Source: Arenibacter catalasegens (lineage in GTDB: Bacteria > Bacteroidota > Bacteroidia > Flavobacteriales > Flavobacteriaceae). From it: a stretch of DNA of 64,000 nucleotides. The notes under the pieces were generated by a model that was not told the origin of the DNA, searched no databases, and saw nothing but the letters and a program-made list of their open reading frames with translations. Where the stretch lies: positions 310,001 to 374,000 of the forward strand of contig NZ_PHQQ01000001.1 of NCBI RefSeq assembly GCF_002909235.1, written 5' to 3'. A program made the position numbers and the translations under genes. Shown one piece after another: positions 8,576-18,100 of this stretch (positions are counted from its first letter, which is position 1; each line of letters begins with the position of its first letter).

Positions 8576-9850
8576 ATGGAAACCCCGTCAACTAAGAAAT
8601 CGTTTCTAAAAAAGATTTTGGCCCTAGTATTGGCTTTTGGTCCAGGAATTTTTGCCATTGGTTATACTATTGGTACGGGGAGTGTAACCTCCATGATCGT
8701 TGCGGGAAGCACTTATGGAATGCAATTGTTATGGGTTTTGCTATTAAGTTGTGTATTCTCCGGAATCTTGATGTTTGCTTATGGCAATTTTGCGCTGGTT
8801 ACTGGAGAAACAGCCTTGTACGCTTTTAAGAAGCACCTGAAATATGGAAAGCTCATTGCCATAATGATTATTATAGGAATTTCGTTTGGACAATGGAATT
8901 CATTAATGGGAATTTTAGGGATTTCTGCGAGCATTATCTTCGAGATATTCCTAATCTATTTTCCTGGGTTAGGAGGTTATCATTATGAATCCGTATTAAC
9001 AATTGCCATAGTAGTCATTATAATTATGTACGGTTTCCTAATGGTAGGGAAGTATGCCTTCTTCGAAAAGATCTTGGTCATTTTCGTCACCATTATGGGG
9101 CTGTCATTTATAATATCCCTTTTTATGGTCTATCCCCTACCCATTGAGGTCGCCAAAGGATTAATACCATCCATACCCCAGGTGGAGGGAGGGAAAATGA
9201 TGGTGGCTGCATTTGTAGGTACTACAATGGCTGCTGCCACCTTTCTGTCCCGACCACTTTTCGTAAAAGGCAAAGGTTGGAATATCAACCATCTCAATCA
9301 ACAAAAAAAAGATGCTATTATAGCCGCCTGTTTGGTCTTTGTAATCAGTGCATCAGTTATGGCCGTAGCCAGCGGAGCCTTGTTTCACCAAGGTCAACCT
9401 GTTACCAAAGTTTTGGATATGGTAAATACCCTTGAACCGGTCGCCGGGAAATTCGCACTGACCCTATTCTTTTTTGGAACCTTAAGTGCAGGACTATCTT
9501 CTATATTCCCCTGTCTACTCATAGCACCCATTCTCCTGGCCGATTACCAATCAGGTGAATTGGACACCAGTTCCAAGCAGTTTAAGATAATTACGGCCAT
9601 TGCATGCTTGTTTGCTCTAATTGTACCCGTTTTTGGTGCCAATCCTATTCAGATGCAGATTTTGTCCCAGGTTTTTAACGTCTTCGTCTTACCTCTTGTA
9701 ATTCTAGGAATTATCTTATTGATCAATAATAAAAAACTGATGGGCAAACACAAAGGAAGTTTTTGGCTTAATTTGGGCTTGTATGCCGCCCTACTGTTTT
9801 CAATTGTAATCTCCTATAATGGGATTGTGGCCCTGTTCGACTTTTTTTAG
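8576..9850 (+). CDS. Nramp-fold membrane transporter lacking the canonical metal ligands
   Basis: This 424-residue protein has about 11 hydrophobic segments and the Nramp-like opening GPGIFAIGY. Where true Nramp metal importers have DPGN in the first helix it reads IGTGS (residues 32-36). Where they have MPHN in the sixth helix it reads TMAAAT. The aspartate, asparagine, methionine and histidine that coordinate Mn/Fe are thus all missing. It would usually be auto-annotated as a divalent-metal transporter; the residues argue against that. Being third in an operon with a sugar kinase and aldolase (4-bp spacing), it may carry an organic substrate or another ion. The substrate is unknown. Confidence 0.75.
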   Translation: METPSTKKSFLKKILALVLAFGPGIFAIGYTIGTGSVTSMIVAGSTYGMQLLWVLLLSCVFSGILMFAYGNFALVTGETALYAFKKHLKYGKLIAIMIIIGISFGQWNSLMGILGISASIIFEIFLIYFPGLGGYHYESVLTIAIVVIIIMYGFLMVGKYAFFEKILVIFVTIMGLSFIISLFMVYPLPIEVAKGLIPSIPQVEGGKMMVAAFVGTTMAAATFLSRPLFVKGKGWNINHLNQQKKDAIIAACLVFVISASVMAVASGALFHQGQPVTKVLDMVNTLEPVAGKFALTLFFFGTLSAGLSSIFPCLLIAPILLADYQSGELDTSSKQFKIITAIACLFALIVPVFGANPIQMQILSQVFNVFVLPLVILGIILLINNKKLMGKHKGSFWLNLGLYAALLFSIVISYNGIVALFDFF

Positions 9851-9866
9851 TTGACCACTAATAGTG

Positions 9867-10583
9867 CTATAGATGTTTTACCCTAGATTCATATTTATGA
9901 TAGAGGGCTTCATTGTCTGCCTCATCTATATTCTGACTTTGAAAAACAGCGACATCTACACCTCTGTCCAAATTAATTTTTATGGCTTCAGTCGAAATAA
10001 TGTTGACAATGATCATTCCCAGTACGGATGAAGCCGGACCTATTAAGAGGTCATTTACCGAAATAACTCCATCCCCAGAAGGAACACAGTTATCAACTAC
10101 CAAATCGGTGATCTGATACAATTTCTTACCACTCTCATGCCTTGAAGAATACTTTTTAGACTGTTCCAAAGAAGTGATTGCGATAGTGCTTAAACCTTGT
10201 TTTTTGGCCTTCATGGCCATCTCTAGTGGTAAGGCATTTCTACCAGAGTTTGAAACAACGATCAGTAAGTCCCCCTTATTAAATTGATATTTATTCCAAA
10301 GAATTTCGGCAAGTCCACTTATTTGCTCCATTGCCCCAGATCTCCTTGCCCCACCGGACATAAGAACCATATCGTCCATTATAGCATTGACATTGGCCAA
10401 GTTGGAAGCCCTTCCAAACATCTCCATGCCTATCATTTGCGAATGACCCGTGCCAATAGTATGAATTATTCCATCGTTCTTAATGACCTCCGCAACCATT
10501 TTTGAAGCAGCGACCAATTGATCTTGTTGATCAATGGACATTTTGTCTATGAGTAATTTTATTTTATCTAAATATTCAAACAT
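9867..10583 (-). CDS. SIS-domain phosphosugar-binding protein (UPF0309/COG4821-like)
   Basis: The 238-residue protein is a single SIS domain. [17 protein letters not shown] forms the first phosphosugar loop and [19 protein letters not shown] the second; SGDGV and [15 protein letters not shown] follow near the C-terminus. It resembles the UPF0309 group related to MurNAc-6-phosphate etherase and other aldose/ketose phosphate isomerases. No exact substrate can be read. It is encoded convergently with the Nramp-like gene, 16 bp apart, so it is not in that operon, but its location suggests a role in the same sugar-phosphate metabolism. Confidence 0.75.
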   Translation of the reverse strand: MFEYLDKIKLLIDKMSIDQQDQLVAASKMVAEVIKNDGIIHTIGTGHSQMIGMEMFGRASNLANVNAIMDDMVLMSGGARRSGAMEQISGLAEILWNKYQFNKGDLLIVVSNSGRNALPLEMAMKAKKQGLSTIAITSLEQSKKYSSRHESGKKLYQITDLVVDNCVPSGDGVISVNDLLIGPASSVLGMIIVNIISTEAIKINLDRGVDVAVFQSQNIDEADNEALYHKYESRVKHL

Positions 10584-10937
10584 AGGAACAATAGCATTTT
10601 AGTTAGGGAAGGAAACTATCAATATTAATATGGGGAATAGCTTGCCTATTTATCAATAATGTAAATAAATGTTTCCATAGACCAATATAAAGAATAAAAA
10701 CTATGCCCAGCTAAGGTCTAAAAATATAAAGCCATATCAGCACATTGTGGAGCAACAATTTCCAAATTCATAACTTAATAAATGGCATTAAAACCTAAAC
10801 CAAATACTAGGCTCCTATAATGGACATACCCGAAGACCTGGGTATTAAACCGAAAACCCCGCCAAAAGGCGGGGTTCGTTCGACCATCCTATTCCAATGC
10901 GCCTGCGGCTTTTGAAATACGGGTCTCACGAACAAAA
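10584..10937. other. Intergenic stretch between SIS gene and cspA
   Basis: No convincing ORF. It holds a short ATACCC/GGGTAT hairpin (10826-10845) and a strong GC stem (10855-10876, listed separately). The rest is AT-rich leader of the SIS gene. Confidence 0.6.
10855..10876. terminator. GC-rich perfect hairpin, terminator-like
   Basis: A 9-bp perfect stem AACCCCGCC / GGCGGGGTT with an AAAA loop. Read on the minus strand it is followed by T-rich sequence, so it may be a back-up terminator downstream of cspA. Confidence 0.5.
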
Positions 10938-10961
10938 AAAGCCTATCAAATGATAGGCTTT
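10938..10961 (-). terminator. Terminator of cspA
   Basis: Perfect 11-bp stem AAAGCCTATCA / TGATAGGCTTT with a two-base loop; on the minus strand it runs into seven T. It lies 28 bp past the cspA stop. Confidence 0.85.
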
Positions 10962-10988
10962 GGGTCTTAGGAAATTAAATAGTATTTA

Positions 10989-11180
10989 TTAAATAACTTT
11001 AACGTTTACTGCGTTTAATCCTTTTTTTCCTTCTTTTAGTTCAAACTCAACTTCGTCGCCTTCGCGAACTTCGTCGATTAAACCAGAGATGTGTACAAAA
11101 TGTTCTTTGTTAGAACCTTCTTCGGTGATGAACCCAAATCCTTTGGCATCGTTGAAAAATTTTACTGTTCCTCTACTCAT
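10989..11180 (-). CDS. cspA: Cold-shock domain protein (CspA family)
   Basis: A 63-residue single cold-shock domain: MSRGTVKFFNDAKGFGFI contains RNP-1 (KGFGFI), and EHFVHIS is the RNP-2 segment. Such proteins bind single-stranded nucleic acid and melt RNA secondary structure. Length and sequence are typical of flavobacterial Csp proteins, and the whole domain is intact. It is monocistronic, with a -7 box upstream on the minus strand and a strong terminator downstream. Whether it is cold-induced cannot be told; the leader is short (about 30 bases), unlike the long thermosensing leader of E. coli cspA. Confidence 0.95.
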   Translation of the reverse strand: MSRGTVKFFNDAKGFGFITEEGSNKEHFVHISGLIDEVREGDEVEFELKEGKKGLNAVNVKVI

Positions 11181-11213
11181 TACTAAAATTTAAATTAATT
11201 ACTTATTATAAAT

Positions 11214-11243
11214 CAAATATAGTTCCAAAAGTTTGAACCACAA
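11214..11243 (-). promoter_or_regulatory. Promoter of cspA (TTG...TATATTTG)
   Basis: On the minus strand TATATTTG matches the Bacteroidota -7 consensus TAnnTTTG exactly, with a TTG (-33 element) 20 bp upstream. It predicts a leader of roughly 25-30 bases. Confidence 0.6.
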
Positions 11244-11304
11244 TCATTTATAGCCAAGAATTTTAACATAGAACTGAAATAAATGCAACAATCCGTGTAA
11301 ATGC

Positions 11305-12387
11305 TTACTTTTCAAAGGATTTGGAAATAATAAATTCTACCCTTCTATTTAGGGCCCTACCCTCTTCCTCCCCATTATTTGCAATGGGCCTTTTAGCTCC
11401 AAAACCATTCCACGTAATTCTTTTTCTAGCCAAACCCAATTGTATTAACCTATCTGCTACCGCGGCCGCACGATTAACAGAAAGTTCCATATTGTAGGAA
11501 GTGGTACCCAAACCATCGGTATATCCATTAATTACAATTTGTAAAGTCTTATCAGATTGTAAATAATTAAATACTCGCTTTATCTCCTGAGTGCCAATAT
11601 CCTGGACCTGAAACTCATCAAAATCGAAAAATACATTCTCAAAAACATGGGTCTCGTCCAAAGCATAGGACTGAATTCCCTCCCCTAAATATACCATGTC
11701 CAAATAATAATAGGCCCCTTTAACGCTTTTTTCCTTTGCCAATTTCTTTCGTCTTGTAGTGGCATTGTCCTTGAAATTACCCAGCGTTATAAACCGCTCA
11801 GAGCCGTTTGCCACAAATGTGGTGGATACCTTTGTCCATAAATTCTCATCAGTAAAGAAATGGTCTCCCAAAATCTCGATAAAAGTAAAATTGTTCCCCT
11901 CAATTTTAGAAAGCTGCCATTTGGTGAGTCCCTTTTTTATTTTAATTTCCAATGGTCTGGAAGACAATAGAATATCAAAATCACGAATGGCATAATCAGA
12001 ATTCTCGGCTAGATTTAAATAGAAGGAAATGGAATATGAAAGATCTTTCTCCAAAGGTTGGCTCAGCTCTCCCTGAATATACTCCCTATAATCTCCAGGG
12101 GCATACATATAAAATCCTAAATAACCATCTCCAAATTTTGAGGCCTGATGTCCCATAAAATTCTTGGGCACTCCCATACTAAGACTACAGGTATTAAAAT
12201 AATCGGTGCTCCCCAGTGTGGGTACAGACCAATATTTAAGGTCTTGTCCAAAATTCCCTAAATGATCCGGGCATTCCAAAAATGATTCAAAACTAGGGTT
12301 TTCCACTAGGTTTTGGGATATGTTCTGACCATGGCATAATACTCCCAAAATCCAAATCCAATTTCTACAACCTACAGTAAATTTCAT
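11305..12387 (-). CDS. Exported OmpA-family protein
   Basis: The protein is 360 residues from the ATG at 12387. The frame extends eight codons further to 12411, but starting at MKFTVGC places the hydrophobic signal peptide at the N-terminus. After the signal comes NLVENPSFESFLECP, the opening of a beta-rich domain often found in flavobacterial surface proteins. The last 110 residues are an OmpA C-terminal domain: FFDFDEF, GYTDGLGTTSYNMELSVNRA and a final NRRVEFI. In OmpA proteins this domain binds peptidoglycan, tethering the envelope. No genes appear to be co-transcribed. The role of the N-terminal domain is unknown. Confidence 0.85.
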   Translation of the reverse strand: MKFTVGCRNWIWILGVLCHGQNISQNLVENPSFESFLECPDHLGNFGQDLKYWSVPTLGSTDYFNTCSLSMGVPKNFMGHQASKFGDGYLGFYMYAPGDYREYIQGELSQPLEKDLSYSISFYLNLAENSDYAIRDFDILLSSRPLEIKIKKGLTKWQLSKIEGNNFTFIEILGDHFFTDENLWTKVSTTFVANGSERFITLGNFKDNATTRRKKLAKEKSVKGAYYYLDMVYLGEGIQSYALDETHVFENVFFDFDEFQVQDIGTQEIKRVFNYLQSDKTLQIVINGYTDGLGTTSYNMELSVNRAAAVADRLIQLGLARKRITWNGFGAKRPIANNGEEEGRALNRRVEFIISKSFEK

Positions 12388-12471
12388 CATACTGAACAAA
12401 TTGTAAGTCAAACTTGCTTACTGACGGAAAACCTATCTGACAAAAAGTTTGAGTACGTTTTATCCAAAAAT

Positions 12472-12503
12472 AAAAAAACATCCTCAAATTCAAGGATGTT
12501 TTT
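12472..12503 (-). terminator. Terminator of the small exported protein gene
   Basis: Stem ACATCCT / AGGATGT (12478-12484 with 12493-12499) flanked by an A run on the left and T run on the right, so it can work in both directions. It lies 43 bp past the stop of the gene at 12546. Confidence 0.75.
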
Positions 12504-12545
12504 AAAGCGAGACTGGATATTACAACCGTCACCTCTATTTAACTT

Positions 12546-12971
12546 TTAGGATTTAGTTCTTTTTCCTTCCAATAAAAATGTCCCCTCGGGCGAATTGGCC
12601 TTACCTTTTATAACATCATCATTCACTTCCAAGGAAACTTGTACCTGCCCTCCTTCTATATAAACCGAAAAGTTTATTATATTTTTGTCAACCTTTACTT
12701 GTGTAGCCGTCAAGGTATTATAATTCACTTTTAGTTCTACTTTATATCCGTCTTTTTCCTTCGTAACAATTAGCACACCGGCACTATATTCATAAGGAAC
12801 ATCTTCCACAGTATAATTCCATGTCCCAACGGGTGACTTATATACTTTAGCAAGTAATTCCTTTTGATTAGTAGGAGCTAAAGTTCCATGAATTGGGTTT
12901 ACTGCCAAAAGTGACATACTTGAGGATACCAAAAAAATAAAAGCGTAAAACAATTTTCTAAAATTTTTCAT
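12546..12971 (-). CDS. Small exported protein of unknown function
   Basis: A 141-residue protein with a clear signal peptide (about residues 1-23, FIFLVSSSMSLLA). The mature part is mostly beta-strand, with a PVGTWNYTVEDVPYEYSAGVL segment and a C-terminal GTFLLEGKR. The pattern (a 'GTW' opening and a closing strand) resembles small lipocalin-like or beta-sandwich proteins, but I do not recognise the family. It stands alone with its own terminator. No cysteine follows the signal, so it is probably periplasmic or secreted rather than lipid-anchored. Confidence 0.65.
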   Translation of the reverse strand: MKNFRKLFYAFIFLVSSSMSLLAVNPIHGTLAPTNQKELLAKVYKSPVGTWNYTVEDVPYEYSAGVLIVTKEKDGYKVELKVNYNTLTATQVKVDKNIINFSVYIEGGQVQVSLEVNDDVIKGKANSPEGTFLLEGKRTKS

Positions 12972-13398
12972 CTTGATAACGTATTTAAATTAATATTGAT
13001 CAATACTACAAAACAAGTATATCCGATAACAAAAGAATATATTTTTTGCCATTCTGTGACCAAATGGCACTTCAGAGTGATAAATGGGATGATTTTTTTC
13101 AAATATACTTTCTCAAAGGAAACTTTATTCAATTTTTACTGGCGCAGTATTAATGAAAAATCTCTTAAATCCTGGAGAACATTGTCCGGGAATACAAGTT
13201 CTAAACAAATCAAGAAGAATCAATTCGATAAAGTATATTAAATATGGGACAAGCTTTACTATAATAAAAATACCTTACTGCCTTTCCACCTCCATAAGAG
13301 AAGGTAAAAGGCAGAAGGTACCTTCACATAGGCCATAAAATACCACGGGGTTTTTGGCGCAATATAACCTACTTCAAATTCTAAATATTTATATAATC
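12972..13398. other. Intergenic stretch of 427 bp without a gene
   Basis: Short open frames here have no ribosome site or protein-like composition. The only structure seen is an imperfect CTGCCTTT / AAAGGCAG hairpin at 13278-13314, which may end the transcript of the barrel gene at 13399. Confidence 0.5.
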
Positions 13399-15150
13399 CT
13401 ATAGATCAAATTTATATGTGGCGCCAGCCAATACCTGAAAACCTTGCACTTGGTAATTATTCCATCGCATGTAATTCTGGTTGGCAATATTGTTGGCCTT
13501 TGCAAACACGGATAATTGTTCATTTACGCGATAGCCAATATGCGCATTGGCATCAAAATAACTATCCAAAGTTATCGCCGCCATTGTAAAATTTTCCGGT
13601 AGGGTTCCAGGAGACGCTACTGTGTAAAGATCATCTCGTTCTCCAACATAAAATAGATTGGCCCCCATAAACCACTTTTCCCCTATTTGATAATCTAGAA
13701 ACGTAGAGGCCGTAAGACCGGGTAGGTTCCAAGCAGGATTGTCGGTTTCCGTATCGTAATCGTACACTTGCACATTAATTCCCAAGCTAAAATTACGATT
13801 TACATCAACATTTAATTCCCCAAAAACGCCCAATGTTTTTACATCATCATAAAATACCTGGAAACTATTTCCATAGTAATACCCTTTTTCATCGGTCCTG
13901 GAGGTATTTTCAGGATTTAGCAAAAAGAGTGGTTTTCTATTTTCGGCGGTATAAGATCCTTTTAAGTTGTAGCTAAGGTTGGGCAACAATTGCCCTTTTA
14001 ATCCTATATAGGCATCGTATTGTTGGTCTGTTGGCTGAATGTCCAAGGTAGGCGAAACATATGGGTTCTCTTCCACATAGCTATAGAACGAGTTTTGCTT
14101 TAACTCCCCTTCTACTCCACCGTAAGCAATGGCTACCTCATCTAACAAACGATAGGATGCCGTTATTTTGGGATAAATATAAAAGTTGCCTTCACTATTC
14201 TCCATATCCATACCATATACCAAATTGACCCCCAGATTAAGTGAAAGGTCGTCTCCCAAGATATTGATATTGGGATTTATTCCCGCTTGCAAATGGGAAT
14301 AATCTATGCCGGGAATATTGGTGTCATTCGCAACCTGCCCATTTTCAAACTTACCGCCCAAATAATCTACCTTGGCCCTAAGCGTTAATAATTCATCTCC
14401 CAATGGAAATTCGAAGGCAGATTTTAGAACTGCTCTATTTTCACCTGATTTAGTAGCATCCCAAAACCGTCTTACCAATAAATCGGCACTCTTAAAGAAA
14501 GAGTCTTCCACTTCTACAAAACCTCCTGCAAAAGCATTAAAATAGTTCTGCTTTTCATCTATTTCGTTCACCGTTTCCTCAGTGTAATATCCGTTGGGGA
14601 TTCCATACCAATTATACAACTGATGTTGTGCTCCTATATTTGCCCCCCAACTTAGGTCCCTATCCTTCTTGGTGTAATTGGCGTCCAATTTGGTATTGTA
14701 GAATACATTGTCCAAAGCAGTACCATCAATTTCTCCCCTTGAGGAATGATGATTAAGGCTTATATCCAATCGCTCGTCCCTGTTCAAGGCACTACTGGTG
14801 TAAAAATCTACCAAAGCATTGTTATAATTGCCCAAACCTACGGATGCATAGGAGTTATATATCTTTTCAGGAGGAGACTTTTTCACCCCTGAAGCCTTAC
14901 CCTTGGCAGGCGTAAAAGTTGACACAACGGGAACAGAAAATATACTGTAATTAATAGGTTTTTTTTGTAAAACAATGGAATCGTTCAAGGTGGGCATGGA
15001 CTTCACCTTAAAAGCATCCGAAATGGTTGGTGCATACGCCTTTACCACAGTCACCGTTTCAGTACCTAAATCTTTTTTATCGTCCTGTGCCAATCCGATT
15101 TGAAATAAACCAAGAATGGCGAATATGGATATTTTTATGTGCTTGTGCAT
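13399..15150 (-). CDS. TonB-receptor-like outer-membrane beta-barrel without plug
   Basis: The protein is 583 residues from the ATG at 15150. The frame is open to 15186, but that start would overlap the upstream gene and push the signal peptide inward. After the signal (ISIFAILGLFQIGLAQ) comes a short linker, then YASVGLGNYNNA and a continuous set of beta strands ending in VLAGATYKFDL. This matches the barrel of TonB-dependent receptors (SDYFDANAHIGYRVNEQLSVFAKANNI-type terminal strands), but no plug domain is present, so it may not be a gated transporter. It lies 25 bp behind the large TPR gene and is very likely co-transcribed and functionally linked with it. Confidence 0.8.
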   Translation of the reverse strand: MHKHIKISIFAILGLFQIGLAQDDKKDLGTETVTVVKAYAPTISDAFKVKSMPTLNDSIVLQKKPINYSIFSVPVVSTFTPAKGKASGVKKSPPEKIYNSYASVGLGNYNNALVDFYTSSALNRDERLDISLNHHSSRGEIDGTALDNVFYNTKLDANYTKKDRDLSWGANIGAQHQLYNWYGIPNGYYTEETVNEIDEKQNYFNAFAGGFVEVEDSFFKSADLLVRRFWDATKSGENRAVLKSAFEFPLGDELLTLRAKVDYLGGKFENGQVANDTNIPGIDYSHLQAGINPNINILGDDLSLNLGVNLVYGMDMENSEGNFYIYPKITASYRLLDEVAIAYGGVEGELKQNSFYSYVEENPYVSPTLDIQPTDQQYDAYIGLKGQLLPNLSYNLKGSYTAENRKPLFLLNPENTSRTDEKGYYYGNSFQVFYDDVKTLGVFGELNVDVNRNFSLGINVQVYDYDTETDNPAWNLPGLTASTFLDYQIGEKWFMGANLFYVGERDDLYTVASPGTLPENFTMAAITLDSYFDANAHIGYRVNEQLSVFAKANNIANQNYMRWNNYQVQGFQVLAGATYKFDL

Positions 15151-15175
15151 ATATTGTTCTTTTTGCAAGGAATTT

Positions 15176-18100
15176 TTAATTTCCATCTGTACTAATAGAA
15201 GAATTACTTTGGGCTTCTTTTGCCTTAATTATAGATGACTCTTGTTTGGCTTGGGCCACAATAGAAGGGAAATCACCAAAATTGGAAATAACGCTGTCCA
15301 AAATATAGGTAGCTTGAAAAGCATCTCCCAATGCGTAAAAGTTTTTAGCCATAACAATCAATCCTTTGGCACTCCATTCCTTATACCCGGCATAATCCTT
15401 CGCCAATTTTTGAACTGAAGCGTTGGAAGCCTCATACTTTTGAGCCTTGTTCTTAAAAAAGGCATCATAATAAAGTGCTTCAGCCGCTAAATCTCCCGTA
15501 GCAATTTTCAGCACTTCCGCATACGCCTTCTCTGCCCTGTTTTCATCATTGGTCTTAATGGCCGACCTTGCGATCATTATTTGCGCATCACTTTTTATAC
15601 GGTTGTCTATTTTGGAATTGGACAATACTTTTCCGGCATATGTAATGGTCTTGTCATAGTCTGACTGTTCATAATAGCCTTTCATTAAATTGGATTGGGC
15701 AAAGGTGATGTTCTGCTGAATTTCAGCCTTGGACTCCAATTGTTCTAAGTAAGGAATAGCCGTTACGTAATCGTTCTTGCCTACATAAATCTCACATACC
15801 CTAGTAAGTGCCTGTTCAGCATATTCATTGGTCCCTCTCCCTTCAACATTTTTAAAATAGGGCAAGGCTTTATCCTTTTGGCCCTTTCCAAAATACAATT
15901 GTGCCAAATTAAAATTGGCCTTCAATGAATTTAATCCGTTTGGAAATTGTTTAACATAGCTTTCATATCCCTTTATGGCAGCATCCCGGTTACCTTCAAT
16001 ATATTGTTTGTCCGCAGATTCAAAAGTGGCATTGTCCAGTTCAGTATCCGTCACCTCCACAAAATCAAGCCCTTTAACCCACTGGGCATAATCATTAACC
16101 CTACCCAAATCCACATAAATAAGTTTGGCGGTAGTTACTGCCTGAAGTGCTTCCTGTGTATTAGGGTGGTCCCGGACTACGGTTTTAAATTTGGCCAAAG
16201 CCTGTTCGTTTCTATTGGCATTATAATGTACCAATCCTTGACGCAACATAGCTTGTGGCACCAAAGAACTTCCTCTGTAATCTCCGATCAATTGGTCGTA
16301 AAGCTGTAACCCTCTTTCGGTATTATTGGCTCTAACATAAGAATTGGCCAACTCAAACAATGCATCATCTTTTAGGGTTGAGTTGGGATATCTGGATACA
16401 AAATTGGAAAGCTCCTCTATTTTGGTGGCACTCCTGTCCACAAATCCATAACTCAATGCCTTTTGGTAAGCAGCGTAATCGCTCTCCGGAATATTCCTAG
16501 CTATTGCCTTGTTGTAAGTTTCAATGGCAGGCCAATACTTACTACTAACAAAATAACTATCCCCTAATCGCAGGTAGGTATCGTTCAATTTTTCACCATC
16601 GTTGCTGGTCTCAGCATAACTGGAAAATGCGGCTATGGCATTGGTATAATCTCTTAACTTGAAATAGGTATATGCCAAATTATAATTTAAGTCTTTGAAT
16701 TCAGGGGTCGATTTAGCACTGGGAATGGATTTAAATTGAAGGTATCCCGCCAAGGCCTCATCAAAATGGTTCATATTATAGTCCGACTCCGCTTTCCAAT
16801 AACTAGCCCTAGCCTTAAAATATTGATCCTCCGCATTGTCCAAAGATTTTTTGAATACGGCTGATGCCTGTTCAAAGTTCAACTCTAAAAATAATTCCAC
16901 TCCTCTATAAAAGGCCACCTTCTGATACGTAGCCTTACTGGCAAAGTTTTTGTTCTTTTCCAAAAGGTCCATCGCCCCGGCAAAATTTCTTGAGGTGATA
17001 TAAGAGTCTACCAATAACTCCTGCATTTCCTCTTTATGGGCATCATTGGGATATTTTTCCAAGTAAGTAGTCAAAACTTTGGGTACCGGCTCGTAAGCAT
17101 TCCCGATTTCATAACTCAATCGGGCATAATTTAGATAGGCATCCTTTTGAATTTCTGGATTAAAATCCATTTGGGAAGCATTTCTGAACGCGTTCAAAGC
17201 CTCTTGTTTTTTATCCAATTTCAGATAACATTCCGCTAAATGATAATAGGCATTTTGTGAAACATCATTATTCCCATCAATTATCTTATTAAATTGCTGT
17301 ATCCCATTGGCATAATCGCCTTGCTTATAGTAGGAATAACCCAGAAAATAATAATCGGTATTACTCCACTTACCTCTCTTACCCTTGTATTCGCTTAAAT
17401 AAGGTATGGCATTGGCATATTGTTTTAGATTGAAGTAACTCTCGCCAATTATTTTGTTTAGCTCTGACACCTCATTACGATCAGATTTTGGCAATTGTTT
17501 TTTTGCCAAGGCAATGGCTTCTTCAAACTTGCCCAGTTTAAAATTCATATCTGCCTGATAATAGGACAGTTTTTCCTCCAACAATTCTTGATCCGTTATC
17601 TGATCAAAACGCTGATTGGCCTGTGCATAATCATCTTGCTGATACGCAATATATCCCAAATAATACTTTGCTTGGGACCCGTATGTTGGTGAGGTGGTGA
17701 CCTGGTTTAAATAACGCTCTGCCTCTTTGGGTTTGTTCGATGAAAACAAAGCATATCCATTGTTAAAACTGAAGCGTTCCTTGTCTTTTCTGGACATGGA
17801 ACTTTGATCTACCTTGCCATACCACTTTAAGGCATAAGGATATTTTCCAGTTTCAAAATAATAATCGGCCACATCAATATAGGCCGAATTGCGCTTGGTA
17901 GAAGTAGGGTACTTTTCCACAAATTCCTCCATTAACCTGTCCGCCCCCAACTGATTTAGGCGAATAGCAGCCGTAGCGGCATAATACGCACTGTTGGCCT
18001 GGGTCTCTTCATCCCTGGTATTGTTTTTTACCTTGTCAAAAATTGTCTGAGCTGCTTGATACTGCTTATTGTTATACAAGGCCAAAGCTTCCTGGTAGTC

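Noticed and set aside
8576-9850. MntH-type manganese importer call
   Set aside because: The DPGN and MPHN ligand motifs are missing.
12996-13338. Two overlapping plus-strand frames of 60-80 codons
   Set aside because: Low-complexity composition, no ribosome site, no family resemblance, and they overlap each other in different frames.
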